Below are positions 17,201 through 26,153 of a stretch of 64,000 nucleotides of DNA, piece by piece. Each line of letters starts with the position of its first letter. Position 1 is the stretch's first letter. A program made the position numbers and the translations under genes. The DNA is from Leisingera sp. S132 (GTDB lineage Bacteria > Pseudomonadota > Alphaproteobacteria > Rhodobacterales > Rhodobacteraceae): assembly GCF_025144465.1 (NCBI RefSeq), contig NZ_CP083553.1, positions 3,882,290 to 3,946,289 on the forward strand. Reading direction: 5' to 3'. The notes beneath the pieces are model-generated. The model did not search any database, was not told where the DNA came from, and worked only from the letters and a program-made list of their open reading frames with translations.

Positions 17201-18472
17201 ATGACTGACATTAGCCACTCCGGCCCGGTACTGGCCGCGGACGGCACGCCGCTGAAGCGCAGCCTGGCGCGGGCACTGCGGATGCAGAAACTGCGCGCGC
17301 TGATGCTGATTGCGCCGCTTTTGCTGTTCATCCTTGTGACTTTCATTCTGCCGGTGGCAGACATGCTGTTCCGCTCGGTGGAGAACCGGATCGTCCAGGA
17401 CACGCTACCCCAAACGGTCGAAGCGCTGGCAGATTGGGATCCGGCGTCAGGACAGTTGCCTGACGAGGCCGTGTTTGCTGCGATGGCTGCCGACCTCCAG
17501 GTCGCCGCCGAACAGAAAACCCATACCAAGGTCGCAAAGCGCCTTAACTACGAGAACCCGGGGCTGTCGTCGGTGTTTCGTAAATCCGGGCGGAAAGTCA
17601 AGAAATGGGATCTCGCCACCGACGGCCCGTTCCGCGAAAAGCTGATCGAAATCGATGATGGCTGGGGCGACATTGAGCTGTGGCGCACCATCAAGACCTA
17701 TTCCGGCACTTTCACTTCCGGCTACTTTTTGAATGCTGTTGACATGCAGCTGGGCGCTGAAGGCCCGGAGATCCGGCCAGAGAATGAGCGGATCTACAAC
17801 ACCATGCTGGTCCGCACCATGCGGATGTCCCTGATCATCACTTTCAGCTGTATCTTGCTGGGCTACCCTGTCGCGTGGATCCTGGCCAACCTGCCGGCGC
17901 GCAAGGCGAACCTTCTGCTGATCCTGGTGCTGCTGCCCTTCTGGACCTCTCTTCTGGTGCGGACCTCGGCCTGGAAGATCCTGCTGCAGCAGCAGGGCGT
18001 GATCAACGACACTCTTGTTTGGATCGGCCTTGTGGATGATGCCAACCGGTTGGTTCTGATCAACAACGAGCTCGGCACGATTATCGCGATGACGCACATC
18101 CTGCTGCCGTTCATGATCCTGCCGATGTACTCCGTCATGCAGACCATCAACCCGTCCTACCTGCGCGCCGCCAAGTCGCTGGGCGCGACTGACTGGACCG
18201 CCTTCTGGCGGGTCTATTTCCCGCAGACCGTGCCGGGTATCGGCGCAGGGTCGATCCTCGTCTTCATCCTGGCCGTGGGCTACTACATCACTCCGGCCCT
18301 GGTCGGCGGCACCAAGGGCACCTTCATCTCCAACCTGATTGCCTACCATATCTCGACCTCCGGTAACTGGGGCCTGGGTGCGGCGCTTGGCGCAATCCTT
18401 CTGGCGGTCGTCCTGCTCCTCTACTGGGTCTACGACAAGGTCGTCGGCATCGACAACGTTAAGCTGGGATAA
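17201..18472 (+). CDS. ABC transporter permease with large periplasmic insert, PotB-like
   Basis: A 423-residue permease, about 120-130 residues longer than PotB. One membrane helix (about 32-53) is followed by a hydrophilic region of about 140 residues, predicted periplasmic, before the remaining helices (from about 205). The EAA loop is intact (LRAAKSLGATDWTAFWRVYF). The insert could dock the binding protein; its role is not known to me. The next permease gene begins 5 bp after the stop. Confidence 0.85.
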   Translation: MTDISHSGPVLAADGTPLKRSLARALRMQKLRALMLIAPLLLFILVTFILPVADMLFRSVENRIVQDTLPQTVEALADWDPASGQLPDEAVFAAMAADLQVAAEQKTHTKVAKRLNYENPGLSSVFRKSGRKVKKWDLATDGPFREKLIEIDDGWGDIELWRTIKTYSGTFTSGYFLNAVDMQLGAEGPEIRPENERIYNTMLVRTMRMSLIITFSCILLGYPVAWILANLPARKANLLLILVLLPFWTSLLVRTSAWKILLQQQGVINDTLVWIGLVDDANRLVLINNELGTIIAMTHILLPFMILPMYSVMQTINPSYLRAAKSLGATDWTAFWRVYFPQTVPGIGAGSILVFILAVGYYITPALVGGTKGTFISNLIAYHISTSGNWGLGAALGAILLAVVLLLYWVYDKVVGIDNVKLG

Positions 18473-18477
18473 CCGAT

Positions 18478-19332
18478 ATGAGCGCACTTCCTCCTTATGC
18501 GACCGTTGGCCAGCGCACCTGGCACTACACTTTCCGGGTGATCTGCGGGCTGGTCTTCTTCTTCCTGATCGCACCGATCGTGGTGATTATCCCGCTCAGC
18601 TTCAACGCGCAGGATTTCTTCACCTTTACCCCGGAGATGCTGCGGCTGGACCCGGAAGGCTACTCGCTGAAGCACTACCGCGATTTCTTCAGCAATGACT
18701 CCTGGCAGTCTGCGATGTGGAATTCGCTCAAGATCGCGCCGATGGCGACCATCGTTTCGGTCACCTTCGGCACGCTGGCCGCCATCGGTCTCAGCCAGCC
18801 GCATGTGCCGTTCCGCCGGGCGATTATGGCGATCCTGATTTCGCCGATGATCGTGCCGCTGATCATCTCCGCGGCCGGCATGTACTTCTTCTACAGCCGC
18901 ATCGGCCTGCAGGGGACCTACATTGGCGTGGTTCTGGCACATGCCGCTCTGGGTATCCCCTTTGTGATCATCACGGTGACGGCGACGCTGGTGGGTTTTG
19001 ACCGCTCGCTGACCCGGGCCGCGGCCAACATGGGCGCCGATCCGGTCACCACCTTCTTCCGAGTGCAAATGCCGCTGATCCTGCCGGGGGTGATCTCGGG
19101 CGGCCTGTTCGCCTTCATCACCTCCTTCGACGAAGTGGTTGTGGTGCTGTTTGTCGGCTCGGCCGGGCAAAAGACACTGCCCTGGCAGATGTTCATCGGC
19201 CTGCGCGAGCAGATTTCGCCAACCATCCTGGCTGTGGCGACGATCCTGGTTGCGATCTCCATCATGCTGCTGGCGACGGTGGAAATGCTGCGCCGCCGCT
19301 CCGAGCGCCTGCGCGGAATGTCTCCCAGCTGA
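18478..19332 (+). CDS. ABC transporter permease, PotC-like
   Basis: A 284-residue six-helix permease with EAA loop (LTRAAANMGADPVTTFFRVQM). It is the last gene of the operon and pairs with the preceding long permease. A strong terminator follows 23 bp after the stop. Confidence 0.88.
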   Translation: MSALPPYATVGQRTWHYTFRVICGLVFFFLIAPIVVIIPLSFNAQDFFTFTPEMLRLDPEGYSLKHYRDFFSNDSWQSAMWNSLKIAPMATIVSVTFGTLAAIGLSQPHVPFRRAIMAILISPMIVPLIISAAGMYFFYSRIGLQGTYIGVVLAHAALGIPFVIITVTATLVGFDRSLTRAAANMGADPVTTFFRVQMPLILPGVISGGLFAFITSFDEVVVVLFVGSAGQKTLPWQMFIGLREQISPTILAVATILVAISIMLLATVEMLRRRSERLRGMSPS

Positions 19333-19355
19333 TCACCGCAACAATCATCAAACAC

Positions 19356-19382
19356 AAAAGGCCCCGCAATGCGGGGCCTTTT
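19356..19382 (+). terminator. Rho-independent terminator of the second polyamine operon
   Basis: A perfect 12-bp stem (AAAAGGCCCCGC / GCGGGGCCTTTT) with a 3-nt loop and trailing T-residues. It is symmetric and could also stop transcripts arriving from the other side. Confidence 0.9.
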
Positions 19383-19461
19383 CCTTTGTTCATCCGGCCA
19401 GAAATATCCCGTGGGTGAATTGGCCTCTAGACCCAGAGGGGGCAGGTTCCTTCCGCCAGTG

Positions 19462-20790
19462 TTAACGCAGCCGCTGCAACAGCCGCAGCGAGGCGTACCC
19501 GTCCGGCGTCAGCCCGTTTGCAACCTGATAGGCGCGCACTGCCCCGATGGTCTTGGGCCCGATCTTGCCGTCGATGCCGTCGGTATCGAACCCGGCGCTG
19601 GTCAGCCGCTGCTGCATCTCTTCGCGCTCTGCCAGGGACAGCGACCGGTCGCCGCGCGGCCAGCTGCCTTGGATCGACGCGCCGCCCCTGATCCGGTCAG
19701 CCAGATGGCCGACCCCGATCACATAGGCATCCGCAGTGTTGTAGCGTTCCAGCACAGCGAAATTCCGGAAGATCATAAAGACCGCGCCCTCGCTGCCCGC
19801 AGGCAGCAGGATTGAGGCAGGCCCGTGATCCTTCACCGTACGCCCATCCAGCCCCTTGATGCCGAGCGCCGCCCAGTCCGAGGGCGATTTCTCAATCTCG
19901 CGATCCGCCAGAGTGTAATCAAACCCCTTGGGTAGGGTCACTTCCACCCCCCAGGGCTGACCTTTCACCCAGCCAAACTGCTTCAGATACGCGGCAGTAG
20001 ACGCCAGCGCGTCAGCCGGGTTGTCCGACCAGATATCCCGCTTGCCGTCGCCGGTGAAATCCACCGCGTAGTCCAGATATGATGTCGGAATGAACTGGGT
20101 ATGGCCCATTGCCCCGGCCCAGCTGCCGGTCATCTTGCGGGCAGCAACATCACCTGCCTGCAGGATCTTCAGCGCCGCAACCAGCTGACCCTCAAAGAAC
20201 TCCCCGCGCCGCCCGTCAAAGGCCAGGGTCGCAAGTGAGCGGACCACATCCATCTTGCCGCGGAAGGTGCCATAGCTGCTTTCCAGCCCCCAGATCGCAA
20301 CCACAATCTCTTTCTCGACGCCATACTTGGCCTCGATCTGATCCAGCCGCACCTGCTGGTCGCGCAGCGCTGCCTTTCCATTCTTCACCCGCAGATCCGA
20401 GGCCGCACTGTCCAGGTAGTCCCAGATCGTCTTGGTGAACTCTGACTGGTTGCGGTCGCGGCGGATCACTTCGGGATCATAGCTCACGCCGTCAAAGGCA
20501 CTGTCCAGAACCGGTGTGCTGATGCCCTGAGCCAAGGCGCGGTCTTTGAATTCCGTGATCCATTCCTTGAAGCTGACTTCAGCTGCAGCCTGTTCCACCG
20601 CGGCTTGCTGGAGTGCGGCTGGCCTAGCGACCGGTCTCAAGATTGTGGCAGACGCCAGCTGATAGTTTTCACCTTGCCCCTCCTGTTTCGCGGCCCCGGG
20701 CCGATCGGCGGGCCTCAAGGAGTTGTCCGTCGCGGCCTCTGCCGCCATTGCACTGCCTGCCACCAGCGATACAGCTACCCATTTGCGCAT
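19462..20790 (-). CDS. Lytic murein transglycosylase (MltB family) with peptidoglycan-binding domain
   Basis: A 442-residue periplasmic enzyme that cleaves peptidoglycan glycan strands forming 1,6-anhydromuramic acid. The N-terminal signal peptide spans residues 1-20. The SLT_2 domain (about 73-370) has the catalytic glutamate E170 in AIWGLESSYGTFRG and the substrate-groove motif AGAMGHTQFIPTSY. A C-terminal PG_binding_1 domain (about 380-442) has the usual GIDGKIGPKT motif. Monocistronic by appearance. Confidence 0.92.
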   Translation of the reverse strand: MRKWVAVSLVAGSAMAAEAATDNSLRPADRPGAAKQEGQGENYQLASATILRPVARPAALQQAAVEQAAAEVSFKEWITEFKDRALAQGISTPVLDSAFDGVSYDPEVIRRDRNQSEFTKTIWDYLDSAASDLRVKNGKAALRDQQVRLDQIEAKYGVEKEIVVAIWGLESSYGTFRGKMDVVRSLATLAFDGRRGEFFEGQLVAALKILQAGDVAARKMTGSWAGAMGHTQFIPTSYLDYAVDFTGDGKRDIWSDNPADALASTAAYLKQFGWVKGQPWGVEVTLPKGFDYTLADREIEKSPSDWAALGIKGLDGRTVKDHGPASILLPAGSEGAVFMIFRNFAVLERYNTADAYVIGVGHLADRIRGGASIQGSWPRGDRSLSLAEREEMQQRLTSAGFDTDGIDGKIGPKTIGAVRAYQVANGLTPDGYASLRLLQRLR

Positions 20791-20855
20791 GATGCACCTC
20801 GTTATTCACTGCCCAGCTCCAGTTTAGCGACAGCGCGAACCGGGTAAAGAGGTCA

Positions 20856-21593
20856 CTACTGGCGTGTGCGGGGTGCCGCCTGCCTGTCCTGCTGACGATG
20901 CTCTTGCCGGTGCTCTTGGCGCATCTGTTCCAAGGCCTCCCGCAGCATCGGCACCCGGCGCGGGCGGAAACTCTGCTCCGTCACCTCAAGCCCGCGCATC
21001 CGGTCCAGCCGGAACACCCGCACCGCCTGACGCAGGCAGCACCAGGCAATCAGCACGGTCGAGCGGTCGAAATAAACCACGCTCAGCGGTTTTACCTGAC
21101 GCTCGGTCACTGCGCCGTAGCCGTCCGTGTAACCAAACCGCACCTCGACCTCGTCCCATGCGGCCTGACGCAGGTCCTGTGCGGAAATCGCGGGCGGAAT
21201 CGGGCGTTCGAACCGGTAGGGCGCCAGCACCGCGTGGCGCAGCCGGTGCGCCTGTCTCGGTGGCAGCCGCGCCTGCAGCTTGCGCAAGGCTTCAGAGGCC
21301 GCGGTGGCCAGCTCCGGGTCGCCGATCAGTTCCACTTCGCGCAGACCCAGCACCAGTGCCTCCAGTTCCGTGTCCCGGAAACCCATCGGCGGCAGCGCAT
21401 TGTCCTCAATCAGGGTAAAGCCGTATCCCGCCTCGCCGTCGATCACTGCGCCCATCTCGCGCAGGGTCGCAATATCGCGATGGATGCTGCGGGCCGACAC
21501 GCCCAGTTCCTCCCCCAGCCGAGCTGCGGTATGCGGGCCGGGCCCCAGGCGCAGGGCCTGCATCAGCTGGAAGAGGCGGTGAGTTCGGGACAT
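20856..21593 (-). CDS. YafY-type HTH/WYL-domain transcriptional regulator
   Basis: A 245-residue regulator with an N-terminal helix-turn-helix (residues about 5-60, LGVSARSIHRDIATLREMG) and a C-terminal WYL domain (about 135-215), a ligand-sensing fold. It is divergent from a GST/DUF1801 pair, and the 88-bp gap contains a perfect palindrome ATGACA-GTAAT-TGTCAT, the kind of site reported for YafY-like repressors. Autoregulation and repression of the GST operon are inferred. Confidence 0.87.
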   Translation of the reverse strand: MSRTHRLFQLMQALRLGPGPHTAARLGEELGVSARSIHRDIATLREMGAVIDGEAGYGFTLIEDNALPPMGFRDTELEALVLGLREVELIGDPELATAASEALRKLQARLPPRQAHRLRHAVLAPYRFERPIPPAISAQDLRQAAWDEVEVRFGYTDGYGAVTERQVKPLSVVYFDRSTVLIAWCCLRQAVRVFRLDRMRGLEVTEQSFRPRRVPMLREALEQMRQEHRQEHRQQDRQAAPRTRQ

Positions 21594-21614
21594 GCCTGAT
21601 CATCCTATGCACTA

Positions 21615-21631
21615 ATGACAGTAATTGTCAT
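21615..21631. promoter_or_regulatory. Palindromic operator between WYL regulator and GST gene
   Basis: Inverted repeat ATGACA (21615-21620), spacer GTAAT, TGTCAT (21626-21631), located 22 bp upstream of the WYL-regulator start and 51 bp upstream of the GST start. Position and symmetry make it the probable binding site for the divergent regulator. Confidence 0.6.
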
Positions 21632-21681
21632 CAGGCGGGCGTAGAGAAAGGAGAGCAAACACAACAAACAGGATTTCAGCA

Positions 21682-22380
21682 ATGCTTTCCCTCCTCACAT
21701 TCCCCAGCGGTTTCGGTTTGTTCAGCATGAGCCCCTTCTGCATCAAATCCGCCTTGATGCTGGAGCTGTCCGGCCAGCCCTGGCAGCGCAGCGATATGCT
21801 GGACCCAACCGAAATGCCGCACCGGAAGCTGCCGGTTCTTGCGACGCCGGATGGACAGATTGCCGACAGCGACGGCATCCGCGACTGGCTGGAAGGGCAG
21901 GGGGCCGATTTCGACACAGGGCTGGATGCGGCCTCCCGCGCCCACGCCCGCGCCTGGGTGCGGCTGGCGGAATACCACTTGGGCCTGCACCTGCTGCAAA
22001 TGCGCTGGAATGACGACACGGTCTGGCCCGAGGTGCGGGATCAGATCTTCCAGCCGGTTCCCGAACCCATGCGCGAGGAAATCAGCGCCCCGGTCAGAAA
22101 GGAAATCCAGAATGGGCTGCAGTGGCAGGGCCTCGCACGTTTCACCGAAGCGGAGCGGATGCACCGGCTGGAGCAGGACCTGAAGCCTATCTCCGTGCTT
22201 GCCAGTGAACGTCCGTTCCTGATGGGCGGCAACATCACCTCTGCTGACTTGAGCGTGGCGCCTTTCCTGATTTCCATGCTGCACACTTCTGAGGCTTCGG
22301 CAGTCAGCAGACGCTTGCGGGGCGACAAGATTCTGTGCGCCTATCTGAGCCGAGTATTTGAAACGGTGCCCCTGCCATGA
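21682..22380 (+). CDS. Glutathione S-transferase family protein
   Basis: A 232-residue protein with the thioredoxin-like N-terminal domain (FSMSPFCIKSALML as active-site region, RKLPVLATPDGQIADS as the cis-proline and glutathione-contact segment) and a helical C-terminal domain. I start at ATG 21682 because the fold begins there; the open frame extends upstream through the operator. The stop overlaps the next start as ATGA. It probably conjugates or reduces electrophiles, but the substrate is unknown. Confidence 0.82.
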   Translation: MLSLLTFPSGFGLFSMSPFCIKSALMLELSGQPWQRSDMLDPTEMPHRKLPVLATPDGQIADSDGIRDWLEGQGADFDTGLDAASRAHARAWVRLAEYHLGLHLLQMRWNDDTVWPEVRDQIFQPVPEPMREEISAPVRKEIQNGLQWQGLARFTEAERMHRLEQDLKPISVLASERPFLMGGNITSADLSVAPFLISMLHTSEASAVSRRLRGDKILCAYLSRVFETVPLP

Positions 22381-22799
22381 CGCCCGCCTTTGCCACTCCG
22401 GAGATCGAGGCCGCCTTTGCGGCCTCTGATCCGCTGGCGCGGGAGGGGTTGCTTAGGCTCCGGCAGCTGGTGTTTGAAACCGCCGCCGCAACGCCAGAAG
22501 CCGGGCGGGTAGAGGAAGTGCTGCGCTGGGGACAGCCGTCTTACGTTACGCCTGAGACCAAGACGGGTTCCACCGTCCGGCTGGGGGTGCCGAAGGGCGC
22601 GCGCTTTGCGCTCTTTGTGCATTGCCAAAGCCGCTTGATTCCGGAGTTTGCCTCGGCATTCCCTGCCTGGGACCGGTTTGAGGGGACTCGCGCCGTGCTG
22701 TTTGACGACCCGCGGGATGTGGAGCCGCTGCGTCACGGCTGGCTGATCAAGCGGGCGCTGACCTACAAGATCCGCGCGCCGCTGGATATTCCGGCATAG
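22377..22799 (+). CDS. DUF1801-type protein
   Basis: A 140-residue soluble protein resembling the DUF1801/YdhG family (VEEVLRWGQPSYVT and SRLIPEFASAFPAWDRFEG are the typical kind of motifs). No catalytic function is known to me. It overlaps the GST gene by 4 bp and is presumably controlled with it by the WYL regulator. Confidence 0.75.
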   Translation: MTPAFATPEIEAAFAASDPLAREGLLRLRQLVFETAAATPEAGRVEEVLRWGQPSYVTPETKTGSTVRLGVPKGARFALFVHCQSRLIPEFASAFPAWDRFEGTRAVLFDDPRDVEPLRHGWLIKRALTYKIRAPLDIPA

Positions 22800-22810
22800 A
22801 AAAACACCAG

Positions 22811-22830
22811 CCTGTCCCCGCAGGGACAGG
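22811..22830 (-). terminator. Rho-independent terminator of rnr
   Basis: An 8-bp stem (CCTGTCCC / GGGACAGG) with a CGCA loop, 3 bp after the rnr stop; on the minus strand it is followed by CTGGTGTTTTT. It also lies 11 bp after the DUF1801 gene and may act on both strands. Confidence 0.75.
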
Positions 22831-22833
22831 CGA

Positions 22834-25107
22834 TCATTTCCGCCGTTTACGTTCCACCTTTCGTTTCACCTTGGCGGCCTTGTGCTTGGATTTGGCCGCC
22901 TTGCGCTTCACGGTGCGGCCTGCCGGGCTGCGGCGGCCGCGCTGGCCTCCGCCGGCGGGCATCGGGACCTCCTCCAGCGCCAGGAGCTCCAGCTCCAGCC
23001 CGCCGGTGACAGGCGCCGCCTGGGTCAGCCGCACCGTCACCCGCTGTCCGATGGTCAGGGTCATACCGGTGTCAGCGCCGGTCAGTGTTCCGGACTGGGC
23101 GTCAAAATGGAAGAACTCCCGCCCGATGGACCGCACCGGGACCAGCCCGTCGGCGCCGGTCTCGTCCAGTTTCACAAAAGCGCCGAAGCGGGCAATACCG
23201 CTGATCCTGCCTTCGAATTCATTGCCCACCCGCTCGCTCAGGTAGGATGCCAGATAGCGGTCGGTGGTGTCGCGCTCCGCAATCATCGAGCGCCGCTCGG
23301 TGTCGGAGATATGGGTTGCCGTATCTTCTAGCCGATCGATCTGAGCCTCATCAAGCCCGTCATCGCCCCAGCCGTGCGAGGAGATCAGTGAGCGGTGCAC
23401 GATCAGGTCGGCGTAGCGGCGGATCGGCGAGGTGAAATGCGCGTAGTTGCGAAGCGCTAGGCCGAAATGCCCGAAGTTCTCGGGATTGTAGTAGGCCTGC
23501 TGCATCGAGCGCAGGGTGGAGATGTTGATCAGTTCTGCATCATCCGTCCCCGCGGCCTGGTTCAAGAGCGCATTCAGGTGCCGTGTCTGCAGCACTTGCC
23601 CCTTCGCCAGGCTAAGGCCCGCCGCCTGTGCGGTCTCGCGCAAGCTTTCCAGCTTTTCTTGTGCCGGTTCTTCGTGCACCCGGAACAATAGCGGTGAGCG
23701 TTTCTTGATCAGCGCTTCCGCGGCGGCGACATTGGCGAGGATCATGAACTCCTCGATCAGCTTGTGCGCGTCCAGCCGGTCACGGAAAGCGACAGAGGTA
23801 ACATGGCCGTCGTCATCCAGCACGATCTTGCGCTCGGGCAGGTCCAGATCCAGCGGCTCCCGTGCGGCTCTTGCCTTTGTTAGAGCCTTATATGCGGCAA
23901 ACAGCGGCTTGATCACATCATCCAGCAGCGGCGCGGTCTTGCCGTTCGCATTGCCGTCTTGCGCCTCCTGCACCTCGGCGTAATTGAGCGAGGCCACAGA
24001 TTGCATAAGCCCGCGCACAAATTTGTGGGCAATCTTGTTGCCCTCGGCATCCACCTGCATCCGCACCGCGATACAGGCCCGCGGCACGCCTTCGTGCAAG
24101 GAACACAGGTCGCCGGACAGACGGTCCGGCAGCATCGGCACCACCCGGTCGGGAAAATAGCTGGAATTACCGCGCTTCTTCGCCTCGCGGTCCAGCGCCG
24201 AGCTGGGGCGCACATAGGCGGCGACATCGGCAATCGCCACCCAGATCACATGGCCACCGGGGTTCTTGGGGTCGTCATCGGCGTGGGCATAACAGGCGTC
24301 GTCATGATCGCGCGCGTCTGCCGGATCGATGGTGACCAGCGGCAGTTCCCGCAGGTCCTCGCGGCCCTTCAGGCCCACGGGCTTGGCCGCATCAGCCTCT
24401 GCCATCACCGGATCGGGAAAATGATCAGGGATGCCGTGCTGATGAATGGCGATCAGCGACACCGCCTTGGGGGCGGTCGGGTCGCCGAGCCGTTCCACGA
24501 TGCGTGCGCGCGGCAGGCCCATCCGGCCCTTGGGGCCGGCCTGCTCGGCCTCGACCAGTTCGCCGTCTCGGGCGCCGTTGACCGCATCTGGCGCCACCAT
24601 CCATTCGTTCGACGCAGCCTTGTCGATCGGTACGATCCGCCCGCCCTCAGACCCTTTGCGGAAGATGCCCAGAACGCGCTTGGGGTTGGTCCCGATCCGG
24701 CGGATCAGCCGCGCCTCGTAATTGTGGTCCTGGTCCGGGACCATCTGCAGCTTCACCAGGATCTTGTCGCCCTCTCCCAGTGCCGGGTCCGAGGGTTTGG
24801 TCAGGATCAGGATAATGGGTTCCACGCCCTCGCCATGCCATTCCAGCGGACGCCCGTACAGGTCGCCATCCTCGTTTGGCGCCTTGATCTGCAGCACCGT
24901 CACCGGCGGCAGCTGATCCGGGTCGCGGTAGGTTTTCTTGCGCTTCTGCAAATGCCCTTCCGCCTCCAGCTCCTTGAGGATGCGCTTGAGGTCGATGCGG
25001 TCCGCGCCCTTGATGCCAAAGGCCTTGGCAATGTCGCGCTTGGAGGTATGGGTCGGGTTAGCGGAGATCCAGTCGAGGATTTCGGCCTTGGAGGGAATAC
25101 GGCTCAT
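22834..25107 (-). CDS. rnr: Ribonuclease R
   Basis: A 757-residue 3'-to-5' exoribonuclease of the RNB family. Domain order: N-terminal helix-turn-helix (about 1-65), cold-shock-like domains, RNB catalytic domain (about 245-580) with the metal-binding cluster DPADARDHDDACYA, S1 domain (about 630-715), and a Lys/Arg-rich tail typical of RNase R. It degrades structured RNA and takes part in rRNA quality control. Starts at ATG 25107; a terminator follows. Confidence 0.95.
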   Translation of the reverse strand: MSRIPSKAEILDWISANPTHTSKRDIAKAFGIKGADRIDLKRILKELEAEGHLQKRKKTYRDPDQLPPVTVLQIKAPNEDGDLYGRPLEWHGEGVEPIILILTKPSDPALGEGDKILVKLQMVPDQDHNYEARLIRRIGTNPKRVLGIFRKGSEGGRIVPIDKAASNEWMVAPDAVNGARDGELVEAEQAGPKGRMGLPRARIVERLGDPTAPKAVSLIAIHQHGIPDHFPDPVMAEADAAKPVGLKGREDLRELPLVTIDPADARDHDDACYAHADDDPKNPGGHVIWVAIADVAAYVRPSSALDREAKKRGNSSYFPDRVVPMLPDRLSGDLCSLHEGVPRACIAVRMQVDAEGNKIAHKFVRGLMQSVASLNYAEVQEAQDGNANGKTAPLLDDVIKPLFAAYKALTKARAAREPLDLDLPERKIVLDDDGHVTSVAFRDRLDAHKLIEEFMILANVAAAEALIKKRSPLLFRVHEEPAQEKLESLRETAQAAGLSLAKGQVLQTRHLNALLNQAAGTDDAELINISTLRSMQQAYYNPENFGHFGLALRNYAHFTSPIRRYADLIVHRSLISSHGWGDDGLDEAQIDRLEDTATHISDTERRSMIAERDTTDRYLASYLSERVGNEFEGRISGIARFGAFVKLDETGADGLVPVRSIGREFFHFDAQSGTLTGADTGMTLTIGQRVTVRLTQAAPVTGGLELELLALEEVPMPAGGGQRGRRSPAGRTVKRKAAKSKHKAAKVKRKVERKRRK

Positions 25108-25158
25108 ACGTCCCGCGTAGCATGGAGCGGGAGCGGCGTCATGGTGAAAAGCGAAACG

Positions 25159-25731
25159 TCAGCGCTGCGGCAGATCGGCGGCGGTGTCGACGTCCTTGAG
25201 GGTGTCGGTCAGCGCGATGCGCCAGCCGGGCAGTGTGTTTAGCGTGTCGGCCAGTGCATGTTCGCTGGACCAGCGGACATTTTCGAACATGCCTTTTGGC
25301 AGGCGGGATGGATGCTTTGCGCCCACCAGCCAATAACCGCCGTCCGCTGCCGGACCAAAAACCGCGTCATGACCGCCAAGGGCTGCAAAGGCGCGGGCGA
25401 TATGGGCCCGGGTGATGCCGGGGATGTCGGCGCCGATCAGGCAGGCGGACCCAGGAGCAGCCCGCAGCATCCGTTTCATTCGTTGTCCCAGATCACCGCC
25501 ACCTTGCGGCAGGCGGGGCAAATCAGCGGGCCAGGCTTTTGAAGCGGCTGCGGTATCCGGTGCCACCGCCAGCACAATCTGCCAGCGCGGGTCGCGCAGC
25601 CGGCGGATCAGCCGGGCAGACTGATGGCGGAACCACCAGGTGGCCGGGATCACGCCAATATCCCGGCCCAGCCGGGTCTTGACCCGTCCGGGGCGCGGTT
25701 CCTTGAGCATGATGAACAGGGTGCGTTTCAC
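25159..25731 (-). CDS. TIGR04282-type glycosyltransferase-like protein (DUF2064)
   Basis: A 190-residue protein with the family's opening MLKEPRPGRVKTRLGRDIG, a nucleotide-sugar-transferase-like pattern, and IGADIPGITRAHIARAF in the centre. Members are annotated as arsenosugar-type glycosyltransferases, but the activity here is not established. It starts at GTG 25731, overlapping the acetyltransferase stop as GTGA, and so belongs to the dapE-GNAT operon. Confidence 0.78.
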   Translation of the reverse strand: MKRTLFIMLKEPRPGRVKTRLGRDIGVIPATWWFRHQSARLIRRLRDPRWQIVLAVAPDTAAASKAWPADLPRLPQGGGDLGQRMKRMLRAAPGSACLIGADIPGITRAHIARAFAALGGHDAVFGPAADGGYWLVGAKHPSRLPKGMFENVRWSSEHALADTLNTLPGWRIALTDTLKDVDTAADLPQR

Positions 25732-26153
25732 GTGAAATCGCGCACCATGTCCCGATGGTCGATGCCAGCATCGTCATAGACCGGGCCAACGGCAGTGAAG
25801 CCAAGTTTTTCATAGAAGCCGAGCGCATGGATCTGTGCGCCAAGCTTGGCCTTGGTTACGCCGGGATGTGCTTGTGCGGCATCCACGGCAGCCTCAACCA
25901 ACTTGGCGCCAAGCCCGGTGCCGCGGGCAGACGGCAGTACACAGACCCGGCCGATCTTGGCGGCATTCCCACGGAACACAATCCGTGCCGTCCCAACCGG
26001 GACACCTTCTTGCAGCGCCAGAAGATGGGTGGCAGCGGCGTCCAGGTCGTCCTGTTCCTCCTCCACCGGCACACCTTGCTCTTCCACGAACACTTGGTGG
26101 CGCAAGGCAAAGCATGTCTTGAGATCCCCGGAGACCGAAATGCTCAGGCTCAT
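25728..26153 (-). CDS. GNAT-family N-acetyltransferase
   Basis: A 141-residue acetyltransferase (ElaA/GNAT type) with the acetyl-CoA-binding segment [21 protein letters not shown] (Q/RxxGxG/A motif RGTGLG) and the C-terminal [14 protein letters not shown]. It overlaps dapE upstream (ATGA) and the DUF2064 gene downstream, so all three are translated from one message. Acceptor substrate unknown. Confidence 0.85.
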   Translation of the reverse strand: MSLSISVSGDLKTCFALRHQVFVEEQGVPVEEEQDDLDAAATHLLALQEGVPVGTARIVFRGNAAKIGRVCVLPSARGTGLGAKLVEAAVDAAQAHPGVTKAKLGAQIHALGFYEKLGFTAVGPVYDDAGIDHRDMVRDFT

